NCBI GenBank assembly: GCA_020740775.1
Contig: JAHEWK010000008.1
Coordinates: forward strand, 434,001-498,000
Direction of reading: 5' to 3'
DNA length: 64,000 nt
Source: Ilyonectria destructans
Taxonomy: Eukaryota > Ascomycota > Sordariomycetes > Hypocreales > Nectriaceae
Part shown: positions 45,708 through 58,397 of the stretch, in pieces
Numbering within the stretch: position 1 is the stretch's first letter
How the letters are laid out: the number at the start of each line of letters is the position of its first letter
Made by a program: the position numbers and the translations under genes
The notes under the pieces: generated by a model
Told to the model about the DNA's origin: nothing
Databases searched by the model: none
Seen by the model: the letters and a program-made list of their open reading frames with translations, nothing else

Positions 45708-45933
45708 TGAGCGGTCCTTGTCCAATTCTCCAAGTTGGCAAAGTTCAGAATGAAAGTAAATCAATTTTGTGTATGATTGTGTTGGCTGGGGTGTGAGTGA
45801 GTGTGCATGTGGCGGGAGAATTAATGAGTTTCATGAGTAGGTATCGACAAGAAATTTTCCAACAAGCTCTCAGGCCAGCTCTCAACTTGGTGGGCAAGAT
45901 ATGAGCAACTCGGCGTCGCGCAAAACCATCAGG

Positions 45934-45954
45934 TTTTTTTTTTTTTTTTTTTTT
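45934..45954. repeat. Homopolymer T21
   Basis: Twenty-one consecutive T on the plus strand, that is an A tract on the LAS1 coding strand, about 230 bp upstream of the LAS1 start. Homopolymer length is prone to sequencing error. Confidence 0.9.
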
Positions 45955-46696
45955 AGGAATAGAGGCCTTGGCATAGCATAAATCAACGCGATATGTTTAT
46001 GAGAGATTTGAAAAGTTGGGTTTCTTTTCGTTAAATTACCTTGCAGTGTCCGGATCATCTCGCCCCTTCATTGCCTGTTCATTGCCGATGCTAATTTCAA
46101 GGGCCGTTTAAATATTTGACACATCTGGGTGCGGCATGGTGGTATTCTCGACGATGGAGATGAAATGCTCCTCGAGCTCCTGTATGACCAGGATACTAAT
46201 ATTGGGCATGATGGGAGCCGAGATACCCTTCACGGAGAGGGAGCCGGAAGGACTGGCTTGCCAGCACCCAAAATAGAGCGCACCCAGCCACAGTCATCAT
46301 CTCGTCTAGCAGAATGAGCAGAATGAGACAATACCGAGCCACACCAAGGAGGGGCAGCGATCGGCCACCGCCACGCCACAGGATGATGTAACCGCTGCTG
46401 CGGGGTGCTGCTAGAGAGAAAGAAAAAATAGGTTGCTAGGGCACCGCCGCAGGGGACGCGCAGGCCACTTGGGGGGGTGGCCAGGGCCTCCGAGCACAAC
46501 GCACAGGGCTGGGGAGAACGGGCGGGGGGGCTTGTTCGGGACTGGACCCCTGCAGCCAATCATCTGGTGTCTGATCACCCCCCTCTCACCGGACCGAAGC
46601 ACAGACCTGCCGGGACCACATGTCTGACAGGGATGACAACGCGGCTCTTCGTCTCGCTTGTTCCTTTTTTTACTTCTTAGTGCGCGCCATAGCGCG

Positions 46697-46722
46697 GAGA
46701 GAGAGAGAGACACACACACACA
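46697..46722. repeat. Compound GA/CA dinucleotide microsatellite
   Basis: A run of about seven GA units passes directly into about six CA units in non-coding sequence. Confidence 0.9.
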
Positions 46723-47289
46723 TGTGAGCCATCGTGAGAGTCACCATCCCCGTCAAGGTCCGTCCCCATCAAAGTCCGACCCCGCCCGGTTTGCGCTTTC
46801 CTCGTTTCTTTGCTTTTCATCTCCACGAGTTTTTTGAAACCTCAGCAGGTAGCTAGCTTAGCGCTCATTACTGATGGGGACTGGGAGGCAAGTGGAAAGC
46901 AACTGATGCATATTTTTACTTCGTCTCATTTTCAAGCATGGCACGGCTCATGGGCCTGCCTTGCTTGCTTGCTTCGCTCCTATCCTGGGTATCCTATTTC
47001 GTAGAGTCCTATTCCCTTGTTCTAAGGCCAACGCTTGTGCCTGGTCCCAGTCCCAGTCCTGGTTCCCGTCCCAATTCCCAAGTTTGTTCCGATTCCTTGC
47101 GCCGTGTACTCTCACAATTCCCACTTGTGGTTCCCTATCTATGTTCCAAAGGCCGTTTCCTGACCTGCCCAAAAAAAATCCCGTACAAATTACATGGTTT
47201 GTTTCGTCAATCATGGATCGTGCAGCTTGAAGCGCCGCCCAAGTTGTCAGTTGTGACAGAGTCGTTTTTTGGAGCCATTCCTTGTTTTC

Positions 47290-48354
47290 CTACTCCTGTT
47301 CATCCTCCTCGTCTTCCTCGTCATCATCATCCTCGTCCTCGTCCGACTTGGGTGGCTCCCACGTCTCCTCCAGCTTCAAGCCTTTGCCCTTGGGCTCGTA
47401 GCTGCGGAAAGTGGACCCCAGAAGCGAAGAGACCGTGGATCGATAGTTGTTGAGTTGCGGGTCCTCCTCGTACTTATCGGGAGTATCATATAGACCCATG
47501 CCAACAAGGATCTCACCCTCTTCTTCCGACTCGTCCAGTGCCTGGTAGGGGATGGACTCCTCAGACATGGCTGGCTGCGAGTGCTGTGTCTGTGGGAATG
47601 CCTCAGGTGTAGGAGGGGACGTGCTGTTGAACCCGTGCATGATGAACGTGTTCCAGTCCCATCCGTTGGTGTATGACATGTTCTCGGCAGCAACATCATC
47701 AGCCATAGAGTAGGCATCCTGGACAGGTCGAGGAGCGGCCATGGATGAATAGGGCAGAGTGGCTGGCGCCGCCAAGCCCGTCTCGTCGGTGGGCAGATAT
47801 GGCACGTTGTCCACGCCTTGGTATGGAAGTGATAAAGGAGAGAAGGCGGAAGAAGGCGAGGTGTTGCATGAGTGTGACCCAAGCATCGGGGACAGGTGAG
47901 GGTAGCTGGCGTACATGTCCTGTTGACTGGCGTACAGGTTGGCTGTTGATACAGGATACATCGGTTGCTGAAGTTGAGGCTGGAGTTGTTGACCATAAGT
48001 GTTCGGGTGCCAGCTGACTGGCCGTGAAGATCGCTTGGTGGGTTGTTGTTGCTCAATACCGTAGAACAAAGAAGCTTGTTCCAGGGCCTGTTGCCGTCGA
48101 CGTTGGGCGTTACCGTCGTTCATAAGCGTCTTCCTCCGAGCCATCATGCCGGAGGATCGGGGGCTGTTGTTGGCGCTAGTTGGCTTCACGACACGCATGG
48201 CATTCCCGGAGCGTTGGCCAGTCGATCCTCTCGAGAGCCTCCTGGCGGCTTGGGAAATAGCCATCTGCCTCGAAAGGTCGTCGACCATGCTATCGTGAGG
48301 GTGTGGTACGGGCAGGGAACCGGTGGGTTGCCCACTGAAGAGTGGGTGCATCAT
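47290..48354 (-). CDS. Conserved-looking fungal protein of unknown function with acidic tail
   Basis: A single-exon frame of 354 aa starts MMHPLFSGQPTGS at 48354. I do not recognise a named domain. The N-terminal third is basic and Ser-rich with a likely helix (DDLSRQMAISQAARRLSR) and an Arg/Lys segment (MMARRKTLMNDGNAQRRRQQ). The middle is Gln/Pro/Ser/Tyr-rich and probably disordered. The C-terminal 90 residues look the most ordered: ESEEEGEILVGMGLYDTPDK, then DPQLNNYRSTVSSLLG and GKGLKLEETWEPP, ending in an Asp/Glu run. The composition is that of a nuclear regulator, and the 10 kb without other genes upstream of its start would fit a developmentally controlled gene; both points are inference. 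Confidence 0.75.
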   Translation of the reverse strand: MMHPLFSGQPTGSLPVPHPHDSMVDDLSRQMAISQAARRLSRGSTGQRSGNAMRVVKPTSANNSPRSSGMMARRKTLMNDGNAQRRRQQALEQASLFYGIEQQQPTKRSSRPVSWHPNTYGQQLQPQLQQPMYPVSTANLYASQQDMYASYPHLSPMLGSHSCNTSPSSAFSPLSLPYQGVDNVPYLPTDETGLAAPATLPYSSMAAPRPVQDAYSMADDVAAENMSYTNGWDWNTFIMHGFNSTSPPTPEAFPQTQHSQPAMSEESIPYQALDESEEEGEILVGMGLYDTPDKYEEDPQLNNYRSTVSSLLGSTFRSYEPKGKGLKLEETWEPPKSDEDEDDDDEEDEEDEQE

Positions 48355-51300
48355 CTTGCAAGGTGGACTTGGGGAACGGATGTGGTAGAATCAGGGAAAG
48401 GAAGAAAACAGTGTCGAAGAGAGTAGAGGCGTTCGTAAAGATGAGCGTATTTCTTGTGAGTTTCAAGGCTGATGAAAACTTCTGATGGATGGCGGGCATG
48501 AGAAGGCCAGGAAGGGCTCGGCTTGGGTTAAGTATCGTGGACGGAGCGGGAGGGAGTATGGTCCCAGGGGGGTCAAGGGAGCAGCGAAACATGGGGCACA
48601 TCGATGGCTTGAAGGATAAATCGAGCCTAGCAGGCTGAACAAGATCAACTTCCCATGGATCTGGAGTGGGCCTGGACGACACAAAGTAATAAAGAGCATG
48701 GGCGTTTTGCTGCCGAGAGCGATGGACCACAAACGTGGGTTACATGGGGCGTCGAATCAGCGAGAGCTGTCCCGGTGGTACGTACCGGGCCAGGATTGTC
48801 CTCCGTGCCTCTAGTTAGGATTGACAGTCGAGCTATGGCAGCTGGGACAGGTGGCCTGCGTCATACGGGACGAGCAGGGGGTGTCTCAACGGGCGGATTC
48901 CACAGTCGGAGAGGGTTGCTCTAGGCGGGATGCACGCTCTAGTACCGGAAAGTGAGAATCAGGCCCGGCTCTGGGGGTGGGGTGTGAGAGCGAGAGGGTG
49001 TGAGGGTGCGAGTCCGTCCTGATTTTGAGTGTCTGGTGGGCGTCTGGCCTGGGCGGAGGACCGACCAGTGGGGTCACGAAGCACTGATGCGGCTACAATG
49101 AACAACCAGAGTCAGTCGGTACCACACCAAATTTGGCGTGCCGGCAGGGCGAGAAACGAGAAAACATGGCGGTCATAGGCCCGGGCTCTGTCCCAGACCC
49201 AGGTGCTCGTGCGGGTTTGCTGTGGCTCGAGTGCCTGGGGAGGGTGGTCGGGTCGTCTGGACTTTCGGTGGCCACCCCTGCCGCTAGTGATGCCAGTCGC
49301 ATTGAGCCGTGGGCGATGGAAGGGATGGAGAAGGATTGGGGCCACGGATTGGCGTCGTAATAAAAAGGGAAGCGCAGGGACCTGGCCAATCCCAGACTGA
49401 GGTCCGTGGACCAACCAGGTCCATCACGAGGGAGGTGGACGGAATCGGGGTGTGTCCCAAGCGCTTCCCCACCCCGGCACCGACGAGGTGTCCTGGGCCC
49501 CATGGCAAGGGGGAGAAGGCGGCCATAGACCGGGAGTGCCCCACTACCAAAGATGGGACATTGCCTTGCTGCTAAAGTGCCACAGGAGGAAGGGTTGTGA
49601 ATCTCACGCGGGATGCGCATCACCACTCCAGAGTGATTGGCATGTTGAGACGGCAGGCTAGGGGCACCCCTTCGGCAGCATCTGCGGGCCCTTGTCAGCC
49701 GAGATGTGCGGGCATCCTGAGGAAGATGTGGTGGCCTTGGTGGCAGAGGGGCGTTAGCGTACGAGAAACAAGGCTTCGAGACAAGGCCTGATCGGAGAGC
49801 GGATGAGGATGCCAGATCCTCGTGATGACTGAGCACAGAGAAGGGACACGGCTTGTGGATGTAGCCATCTCGGCGCTTCAGTCGGCACGGCGTTGTCTTG
49901 CCGTCTTGTCTGTGTGATGGGCTTGCTGGTTGCAAAATGTTTGTCACTGGCGGCACTCCGGAGGACCGAACTGGCATGGTTCGAGTAATCGCGGCAGAGG
50001 TCTTCAATGGTGGATCTGGATGGAGGCATAGAACGCATGGTTTGGCGCCGGGGCGCGGCCATGTCCATGGGCTCCGGCCTTGGACCTTGGTTGTGGAAGT
50101 TTCAATCGGACGAGGATGAGTGGAGGGCGAGCTACGTCGTAGAGGACCGTGTGCAATGTGGGTGTCGTCAAGCGACATGGCGCAGTGCGCCGAAAGGCAG
50201 AGCCCCGGAGCCGTACGGGAATCTGCAGGGTCATCGACGAGCGGACGTGGATGTGGATGCGAATGTGGATGCGGATATGGTGATGTGGAACCGGCGACTC
50301 CAGGGCGCAAGCGTGGTAGCGTGTGTGGCACTGGCTGCAGGGCCAGCCTGCTAACAATTGAGTCGAAGGAGAGATGGTAAGGTACGTAGTAAGTCGGCGT
50401 TGGTGAGGTGTTCCGCTGTGATTGTGTGAGTGTGTGTGGATGCGCTGCGGTGCGCGGGCGTGGGTGTGGACATTGGTGCTGGCGGTGTGGGTGATGGGGA
50501 AGGGGCTTTGGGGCAGGAGCAGGAGCAGCAGGAGCCAAACAAGCCAGGAGCGAGCCCCTCCAGACTCCTCCGTCTACGGTGTGGGTGGCGAGGTTTGCCG
50601 AGTGGAGGAGGCCACAAGACAGCCAAAACTTTCGCGTCCGTGTACTGGGGACTCCCTTTGGTCGAGTAATTTCCACCACAAGGCCAGGTACCAGGGACCT
50701 CGCTGGCCGAACAAAGAACGGGCTAGAGAAACCTGCCTGGGCTTGCTCCGGTCCTCAAGGAGTCAGCGAAACCAAGACGTGATGCACCACATTACACGAC
50801 ACCGGGATAGACGTCGAGACAGCCAGATGGGGCTACGGGGGGCCGCTCCCTCCAGGGTATGTGGTGCTCTGCGACATACGGCCCTGGCGCCTTCTGTCTC
50901 CGGCATCGATCACGCCAAAGTCACTGCTACCTGAGGCCTCAACTCATCACTGGGCGTGATGGCAGGTCGCAAACACCATCAGCCGTCACCCATATCCTCA
51001 CATCCTCTATCCACCACCACCCACACAAACCTGCTCATCGGTCGGTCTCCGCCATCTCCCATCCGCATCCCTCCCACCATCCCTCATCAAGACCCCAGCC
51101 CACAGGCCTCAAGACCCTCTTCAGGTCTCCCCCGGACCACATCGCTGGCCGACCCAACAACACGACCAAGACAAAGTGGGCGGCCCAGAAGCCGCCCTCC
51201 ACTAACTACATGGAAACTGCTTGACCAGGGATGATGGGAAATGCACCACCAGATTGCCAGCCCGCGGACGAGGGGACGCAGCGGGGCGCGCCTGTTTAAG

Positions 51301-54300
51301 GTCCCCTCCCTGCCCAGGCTCCAGCACTTTCAGGTCTCGAACAGGGCTCCGACAAGGCCCAGACAAAGGCCAGAGAGGGCTCCAGCGCTTCCAAGAATGG
51401 CCCGCCACGTCGTCAGCCTCTGGCGATTCAGTTCCAACCATGGCTTCTGGTCCTGGTGTCACCGGGCTCGGCCGGGATGACGAGCGAGCCTTTGCTTGAC
51501 TTTCCCAACCAACAAGTGGGGCGAGGCAAGACGCCCAGCATCAATTGCTTACCGGCCATCCAGTCCCGTTATTACTGGACATAGAGGCTGATCTAGTCAA
51601 AGCAAACAAGCCCTCGCTACGGGCATCGGGAACCTGAGACTCATGCGGCCTTCGAAACTCAGTACATTCCCCTGTCTATCATATGGAGGCCCAAACCATG
51701 GGTACAACGAGGAGTAAACATCGAGGATGAGAAAACAACCACCTGGGCTATGCCTTGCACATCGAGAGCAACACCTTCGTCGCATCATTTTGGGCTACAG
51801 GTCGCTGTGAGCAGGAAAAGGAGGGGGGGAAAACCAACCCATATGCAGCCTTCGGACCCGCCCACGCCGCCGCGAAGACAATCCCACGCAGCAACAAGTC
51901 TCAAAGGCGAGCATCTCGTCCCGTTTCGCCCCTTTCGCCCCCCGCCTTACCTGCCCCATCTGCGAACTGCTACGTTGTTGGACAAACTATCGGCAGTGCC
52001 ATATCCACTCCCATGTTCCGATGCTGACCGTCGGGGCCGGGATGAGTACCAAATGTACGAGCGCTCAGGAGCTACGTGTACCAGCGGCAGGGCCCGGCGT
52101 GTCTAGGCCCCCCTTGGAAGCTTGCTTACCGCGTACCTCGCTCCGTACCATCCACAGGACGAGAGGATGGACAAAGCCCAATGCCAGCGCTTGGAGGGTC
52201 TCCCGCCTTACACACCTGGCCATCGGCTGCCTGCTAGCGGGCAGCAGGCCTGTGGAGGACGCCGGGCCACTGCTGAAGTGTCCTGATCGTCCGCTGGATC
52301 AGACACCATACAGGGGCTGTCCCACTGCGCCACCAGCGGCGTCACTCCCTCCCCTGGCTGTTCAGCGGGCGGCAAGCCAGATGATTTTGATTTTTTTTTT
52401 AGTTTTCCCAGTCCAGCTTGTCACTTACCACCGCCGCCCATCCAGTGTCATGCCTCGGGCCTTCATTTCAACCAACATGCAATGCAGCCAGCACTGTCCG
52501 TCTTTGGTCCATCGGGCCGCGACGGATTGAGCCCTCGTCAGCTGGACCTACTGGCTCCTTTGTCCCCCTCAAGCCCGGCCACTAGCTCCCCGTCGTGTGC
52601 CCCTGGACCTGTTGGGACACACAATCCATGGTGCGCGTCGACAATGTGAGTGAGCATGTGCGTGTGTGCCACTGACGGTTGGCAGCTACATGCTAGGATG
52701 CTGGGCTATGGACATTCAGCGATTCCTTCTGGACGGACAATTGGCACAGCTACCTGCCCGTCTCGGCACCACGACGGCGCCTGTGAAAGCGGCATTATCA
52801 TCGCCTCCCACACCAACAGCACAGTGCAAGGCGATCCATGAATGCAATAGATACTGTACTATACTCGTGCTTGCGAGTCTGCAGCGTGCCCACTCCATGT
52901 ATTGAGCGATGGTGGTTCTGTAGGTTGCGTGTTCGCCTCCTTCATCCACCTTCCTTCACTCGACCCAGGCGCCTGCCTCATCCACGCGAGGTGACTGAGG
53001 GCAGGGCTTGCAGACGCAAGCAAGGCTCAACTAGCACAACCAACCTAGTCAAGGACACCGGCTCGGCTCAGCCAAAACCAGCTCCGCCCGACTCAGCTCA
53101 GCGCTTCTGGTTTCATTCAAGGCTCGTCTCATCACAGACGCAAACAAGGAGCCACGCTACTGTCATCTTGCACTAAATCGCATGGTGCCCTTAGGTACGA
53201 CTCACCGTGGTCCGCCCGCCTAACGGCGCCTCGCGTCCTTACCTCCAACAAGAAACAAGTAACAGGCCTGGGCAACCTACGCCGGGTATCCCTCGGTCAC
53301 CCATGGATGCCAATAGTCTCATCCGACAATTGCTCTCGGCCTTAGTCTCACCATTTGGCATGGTCTGCGAGCGAGACCTTGTACGCACACTCTCACGCGG
53401 GGGTTTCCTTGCTGATCGCAAACCCGCCGCAACTCCTTGCAGCGCTGCTGTGTGACGCCCCAAGTCGCGAATGCGCCCTGACGGAGCCGCCATGTGATTC
53501 AGCTGGAAAACACCTACGCGCAGCCGTACCACAGCACACCTGGAGTACTACATCATCTCATGTTGCTATGCTCTGTTGCCTCGCGCTCACCCGTCTCGGG
53601 TGGCCTCGTATCACACCTGCCTATCACCGTTGACAAACGCTAAAAAGATTCGTTCGGCGTCGTCATGCAAAATACCTCTCACGGCAGATCATCCACCGCT
53701 GTTGTCGGCAGTCCCACGCCCACCCCCGACTTGATTGCGTTTTGGGGCGACGGGCTGGACGCCAACGTGCCTCACGGATTTAGTATGGACACCTCATGTC
53801 CCTAGCTCCCTACGCCCATCCCGACAAACGAAGTGGTAATCCTTTAGTGGGGTTGTAGAATGGGCTGGCTGCCACCAGCGCCAGAGCTTGGGACCTACCC
53901 AGAAGCATTGTCACATCGGTAACCACACATTCCTGCCATTTGGACTGGTCAACGCCGATCACAAACTCGTCGATATTATTAAACCCACCAAATTGTCGGC
54001 AAATGACGAGTGACATTGTGACCGCAGCGGTGGGATGCCCAATATGTACTCACCAGGGTCGCCTTCACAGCAGTGTCCAAAACAGAATCGGTAAATCGAG
54101 TCCCTGTCACGTATCATGACTGTGGACATGCACACGCACACTTGCAACGCTCCCACTACCTCTAGGCTCGCCGTACCAATGTCAAGGGACTCCCATGCAT
54201 CTCCCACCCGGGACTAGCCTCTCGGATTCCCGGGAAAGCTGGTTCCCAGCCCCAGAAAAGCCGTAGTCGAGCTTTTTTATGCACGCGCCGCAGCTTTACC

Positions 54301-57300
54301 AACACAGACGCCCCGACAACCTTTTCCTCAACCATGCATCCTCCATCAGGTAGCGCGCCCCTTTCGATGGTGATCGGCATCGGATGCGCAACTGAACAAG
54401 TGGATGAAGAGGCAGAATTTGGCTATGATTCATTGCCTTAAACGCGTCCATGCAGAGGCAACCATCCACACTTCCTTGGCTTCCGCTCGGCCCTGTCGCG
54501 TATCTCCTGACCAACGTCAAGTTCAAGCCCAGCTGGAACGGGAAATCATTATCGATGTAACTGCGGATCCTAGTGATTGTCAAAGTTTCGAGGCATGTTC
54601 GCCACTTTCCAGATTGCCCCTCAGGTCGATTAATTCCTGAGAAGAAATATCTTACCAAGAATGCCCTAAAAGAGCAATAAGAAGCTGGGCTGTTTCGAAT
54701 AGTGATTAACGACATGGGCTGGAGACCTGCCTGGAGAAGCGACGACATCGGATCAAGTCAGTGTTTCGCTTGGACACCCCGCCACCAGTGAGGGGACAGA
54801 ATTGCCTCTGTCACAAGCCTCCAACTTCGAATGAGAGTTCATTGGTCGCTTAATGGACCCATGCGAATATTGCCCGTCCCCGAGGACGGCGCGCAGCCAG
54901 GATCAAATGAGGCGGCGGTATGTATGACAGACCACGGTACCCAGAACGTCCAGCCCCAGTGCGGCCGACCGGGGGCTGAACTACGAGCTAGAGCGAAGAA
55001 GGTGTGAGATGAGAGTACAACTTGACAGGGATTTACATGCCTCGGCGACACGGGAGTCGCCAAGGAAGACAAAAAGAAGAAGTCGTCGAAGCCACAGTCC
55101 GAGCTCATTTATTCGCGATTTACGTGCCCCTCCAGGTCTCAGAGCACACCGTCACTCATGACTCTCGAACACAGAGGCGGCAAAGTTCACGAAGCTCACA
55201 CAGTTTTACTACTGTACCCTTTCTCCCGCCCATGGGACTCTGATCAAGCTACTCCGTACGGAGCAACAATAGGGCCTCAACACAACGATCCCAAGGGTAA
55301 TACTGCAGCACCAGCCCACGGCGGCTCTCCGCAGCAATGAAGGATTGGCTCGGAGATGATCAGACCCTGGAACCTTGGAATGCACATCGTCCGTACTAGG
55401 CTCCAAACGAGCGGCGGGTGCCACCTTGCAAAACCGCTGCCATGGGCCCAGCACCACAAGGTACGTACCCCGATATGGAGATTGGTCCTCGTGCAGATGC
55501 AAGGCCTGTTTGGCATCATCTGGACATCAATCAATCCTCAATGACCGGGGTGAGACTGGGCTTGGATCGCGCGTAACTCCCCGGCCGCCGTCAGGACCCA
55601 AACGATGGGCGCCCCATGCAAGCAAGATTCGCCGCCTGGTTTCCGATGGCCCCGGCTTCGCCGCCATGGCTGGACACCATCTGCCACTACATTCATGCAC
55701 CGGCATGCGAGGTTGTGATCATGCAGGTGCCTGCCTCCAGAGGGGCCACCAAGGAAGGACTCTGTATGTACGTTGTACCACGGTGCTCACCCCCAGACAC
55801 TTGCACACACCATGACTCGTCACGACAGTGTCCCATGGACTGCTGGCCTTGGGTGTTTGGCCAAGCCGTCCTAGTCTTAGCCGCCGCGTGCTACGACCAG
55901 GCTTAATGGCCGATAGCTCCATCCGCCTCGCCAGGCCGCTTGCATGCTGCATGCTGCATCATCAACCCCCACACCTTTGCTCTCGAGGTGCGCATGGATG
56001 CTCAACGTGCCCGCTTTCAACTCTTCACCCTGATCGGTGGGGCCGTGTGCTCATGCCGCCTGCGGAATGGGCCCCTGGTACGGACAACGGAGTAGGGTCC
56101 TGCGCCGGACGGACCCTAGGCTGGGGCCTTTTGCGTGCCATTGGACCTTGCGGCTTCGACAGCCAAGGGACAAAGGCCGTTGCTTTGCTTTGCTTTTTGC
56201 GAGTCTCCCCTTTTGATTGGACCCTCTGCAATCCAATCTCCAAAGACAGGCTACCGGTATGGCACGGTAGGTTGGACGTGTCGACACCAACTGAGCCCCA
56301 TCATTGCGCCCTCCTCTCGTTCAAGTGTAGTATGGGCAGGCACCCGAGCCAAGGCACATCCGGGGACAGCATACCTAGGCTGTACATACGTACAGCGCAC
56401 TTCTAGCCCTTGTCGCCAACGGCGCGGCCTGGATTTTGTTTCGGAGACGGCTCTCTGGCAGCCCAGCTCTCGATTTGGGCTGTCAACGGAAGCACAGTGC
56501 CAGGCTCCGGTTTTACCCCGGTGCACCAACTTTCGATTTAGGCGAGTGTCGTCACAGAGTGCGGAGGGCGGCATTATCTCCAACTGCAACAAGACGAAAC
56601 TGAGTGCCACCTTGGTACGGATACACTCAACCCTGTGGGACGAGGTACTGTAGATGAGACGGCGGTAGACTAGGCAGGATCGACTCCGCGCAAACGAGGG
56701 TGCCTCCGCCCTGAGACATTTTTAGTACGCTCGGGTGATCAGAGGCTACCTGGGTACGGGACACGCCTGGTTACCACCCTTCCAGCTGCGGCGTAGCCCT
56801 GAGGATTATTATGGAGTCACCGGCCGAAGACAAGTCTCCAGAGAGCGCCGCTCCTCCGCCCGAAGACCCATACCGATCGGAACGTCCAGAGCGGGCCAGA
56901 GTTCAGCCACTTCCCAAAGCTGCCGCGAGCCTCGACCTCCGTGTCCGTGAGAGTCCGCTTTCCGAGCTGACCCCCTTTACTAACCTCACGGCGTCTCACA
57001 TCACAGCTGAGCTTGCTTGACTGGGCACCCCGAGGGCTGTAGCGCTGGAGCAACCCCCTCCTGCCTCTCCCAGGGACCCCCTCTTCCATCATTTCGAGGA
57101 TCCAAGACCCAAGGTCCTTTTTTAGGGCGCATTCTTTGGCGGACGTCATCCAGCACCATCAGACCGAGATGGGCCTACAGCCCGCCATTGTGCGGCGAGT
57201 CAACATCGTGGCCCTGGATGTGGTCTGAAGCCATCCGGTTGGCTTTTGCTAGGCTTGCCCACTCACTGCCCATTGCATCCAGTGCTCCTCCATCCTTGGC

Positions 57301-58397
57301 TCCACATACCAGGTGAATGTCGTCGCCCATGGACTCCATCCCTCCCTTCCTGTCACGGTTAGCCCCGTCAACCTGACGAGATGCCGTTCTCGACCTCCGG
57401 TTCCTGATTTCGTTTCTTTCTCCTCCCCGTCCTGGGGGGCACTCGCGCCCTTCGCCCACCGACTGGATGTTGCACCGCCGTTGGTGGGTTCGGTCTTGTC
57501 GGCTCCCAAATCAAACATGGTCCGATATCTGTCGGTCTGTTCAGCTCGAGCCCCTTTCGAGGATGTTCAAGTTGGTTATTTTGGGGACTTGTCTCGACCA
57601 TCGCGACCCGAAGTGTCTAGTTGGCACCCACCAGCCCCTCTCTCGTCTTTTCGTCACATCGTCGACGCTGCTGCATCTCACCGATTCTGTGCCAGGCTGT
57701 CAGGAAAACAAATCCCACTGCGCCTCCCTGAACATCGAATGACGATGCTGTCCAACCTGTCGCCCTCCTCTCTGATGCGTCCTCTGCCATTGCAGTTGGC
57801 CAACGCCTTGCTGTCGAGCATGTCGACGATCCGTCGCCGGAGAGAGAGTTTTTGACTAGTCGCCTGCATGCAGCCCAACACGCACGCGCGTGGTGAATGT
57901 CCGTCCTGTCTTGCAGCGTTGCCCGACCCTACCATGCATCCTCCCGCATCACCGCCACACCAGCAAAGCCTGAAAGCCTCAGCATGCGAATAGTCCTGTG
58001 GATCTCGAGAAGGCGGTAATAGTGTGCATCTAACGCCTGCCTGCCGTCATCTGACTCCGACACCCTCGCCCCGGAGTCTGGCCCCCAGTAACTCCTCAAG
58101 TGTGGGCAACCGTCCTGATGCCATTTCACCGCCTATTCTCTTCCCCCCACACAACCAACCCCTTGTCCTAGCATCACGCTTCCCCGTCAGTGGCAAAGGG
58201 GCGGCAGCCGCTGTAAGCCATGAGCGACTGCCTTAATGCCTTTTGAGGTTGTCTTAGCCTTGCTGCACTACACCCTTGGTCCCCATCCCCCCCTCCTAGC
58301 CCACTTGCCCACCTTCCTCCAAAGACTGAGCAGTGTGCCTGGATCATCCACCAAGCCCATGATATTTACCGACTGAGCCGCCTGGCGGCATGGGGGA
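48355..58397. other. Gene desert of about 10 kb
   Basis: No protein gene, transposon, rRNA or tRNA could be supported in this stretch, although GC content is ordinary to high, so it is not an AT-rich mutated repeat. It lies upstream of the unknown gene at 47290-48354 and downstream of the sugar kinase gene. The plus strand looks G-rich up to about 50.65 kb and C-rich from about 50.95 kb. Short repeats occur: GTGGAT-like hexamers at 50247-50286, a TTGCT run at 56179-56199 and TGCATGC units near 55940-55960. Most open frames overlap on both strands and look accidental; one long minus-strand frame is listed separately. Confidence 0.55.
49093..50178 (-). other. Long open reading frame of uncertain reality, 361 codons from first ATG
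   Basis: The frame has an ATG at 50178 (MSLDDTHIAHG) and stop at 49093; it is open without ATG as far back as 50679. The translation is rich in Pro, His, Arg and Ser and shows no domain, no signal peptide and no clear codon bias. The strand is C-rich and stop codons are scarce in such sequence, so it could be a by-product of composition. I do not call it a gene. Confidence 0.25.

Larger units (their letters stand above)
45708..47289. other. Intergenic region, 1.6 kb, with simple repeats
   Basis: The stretch lies upstream of LAS1 and downstream of the acidic-tail protein (both minus). It includes a T21 run and a GA/CA microsatellite, listed separately. Open frames are short and unsupported. 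Confidence 0.5.

Noticed and set aside
50422..50934. Plus-strand 170-codon frame in the gene desert
   Set aside because: It overlaps the other long frame, has low-complexity Gly/Val/Arg sequence and no domain.
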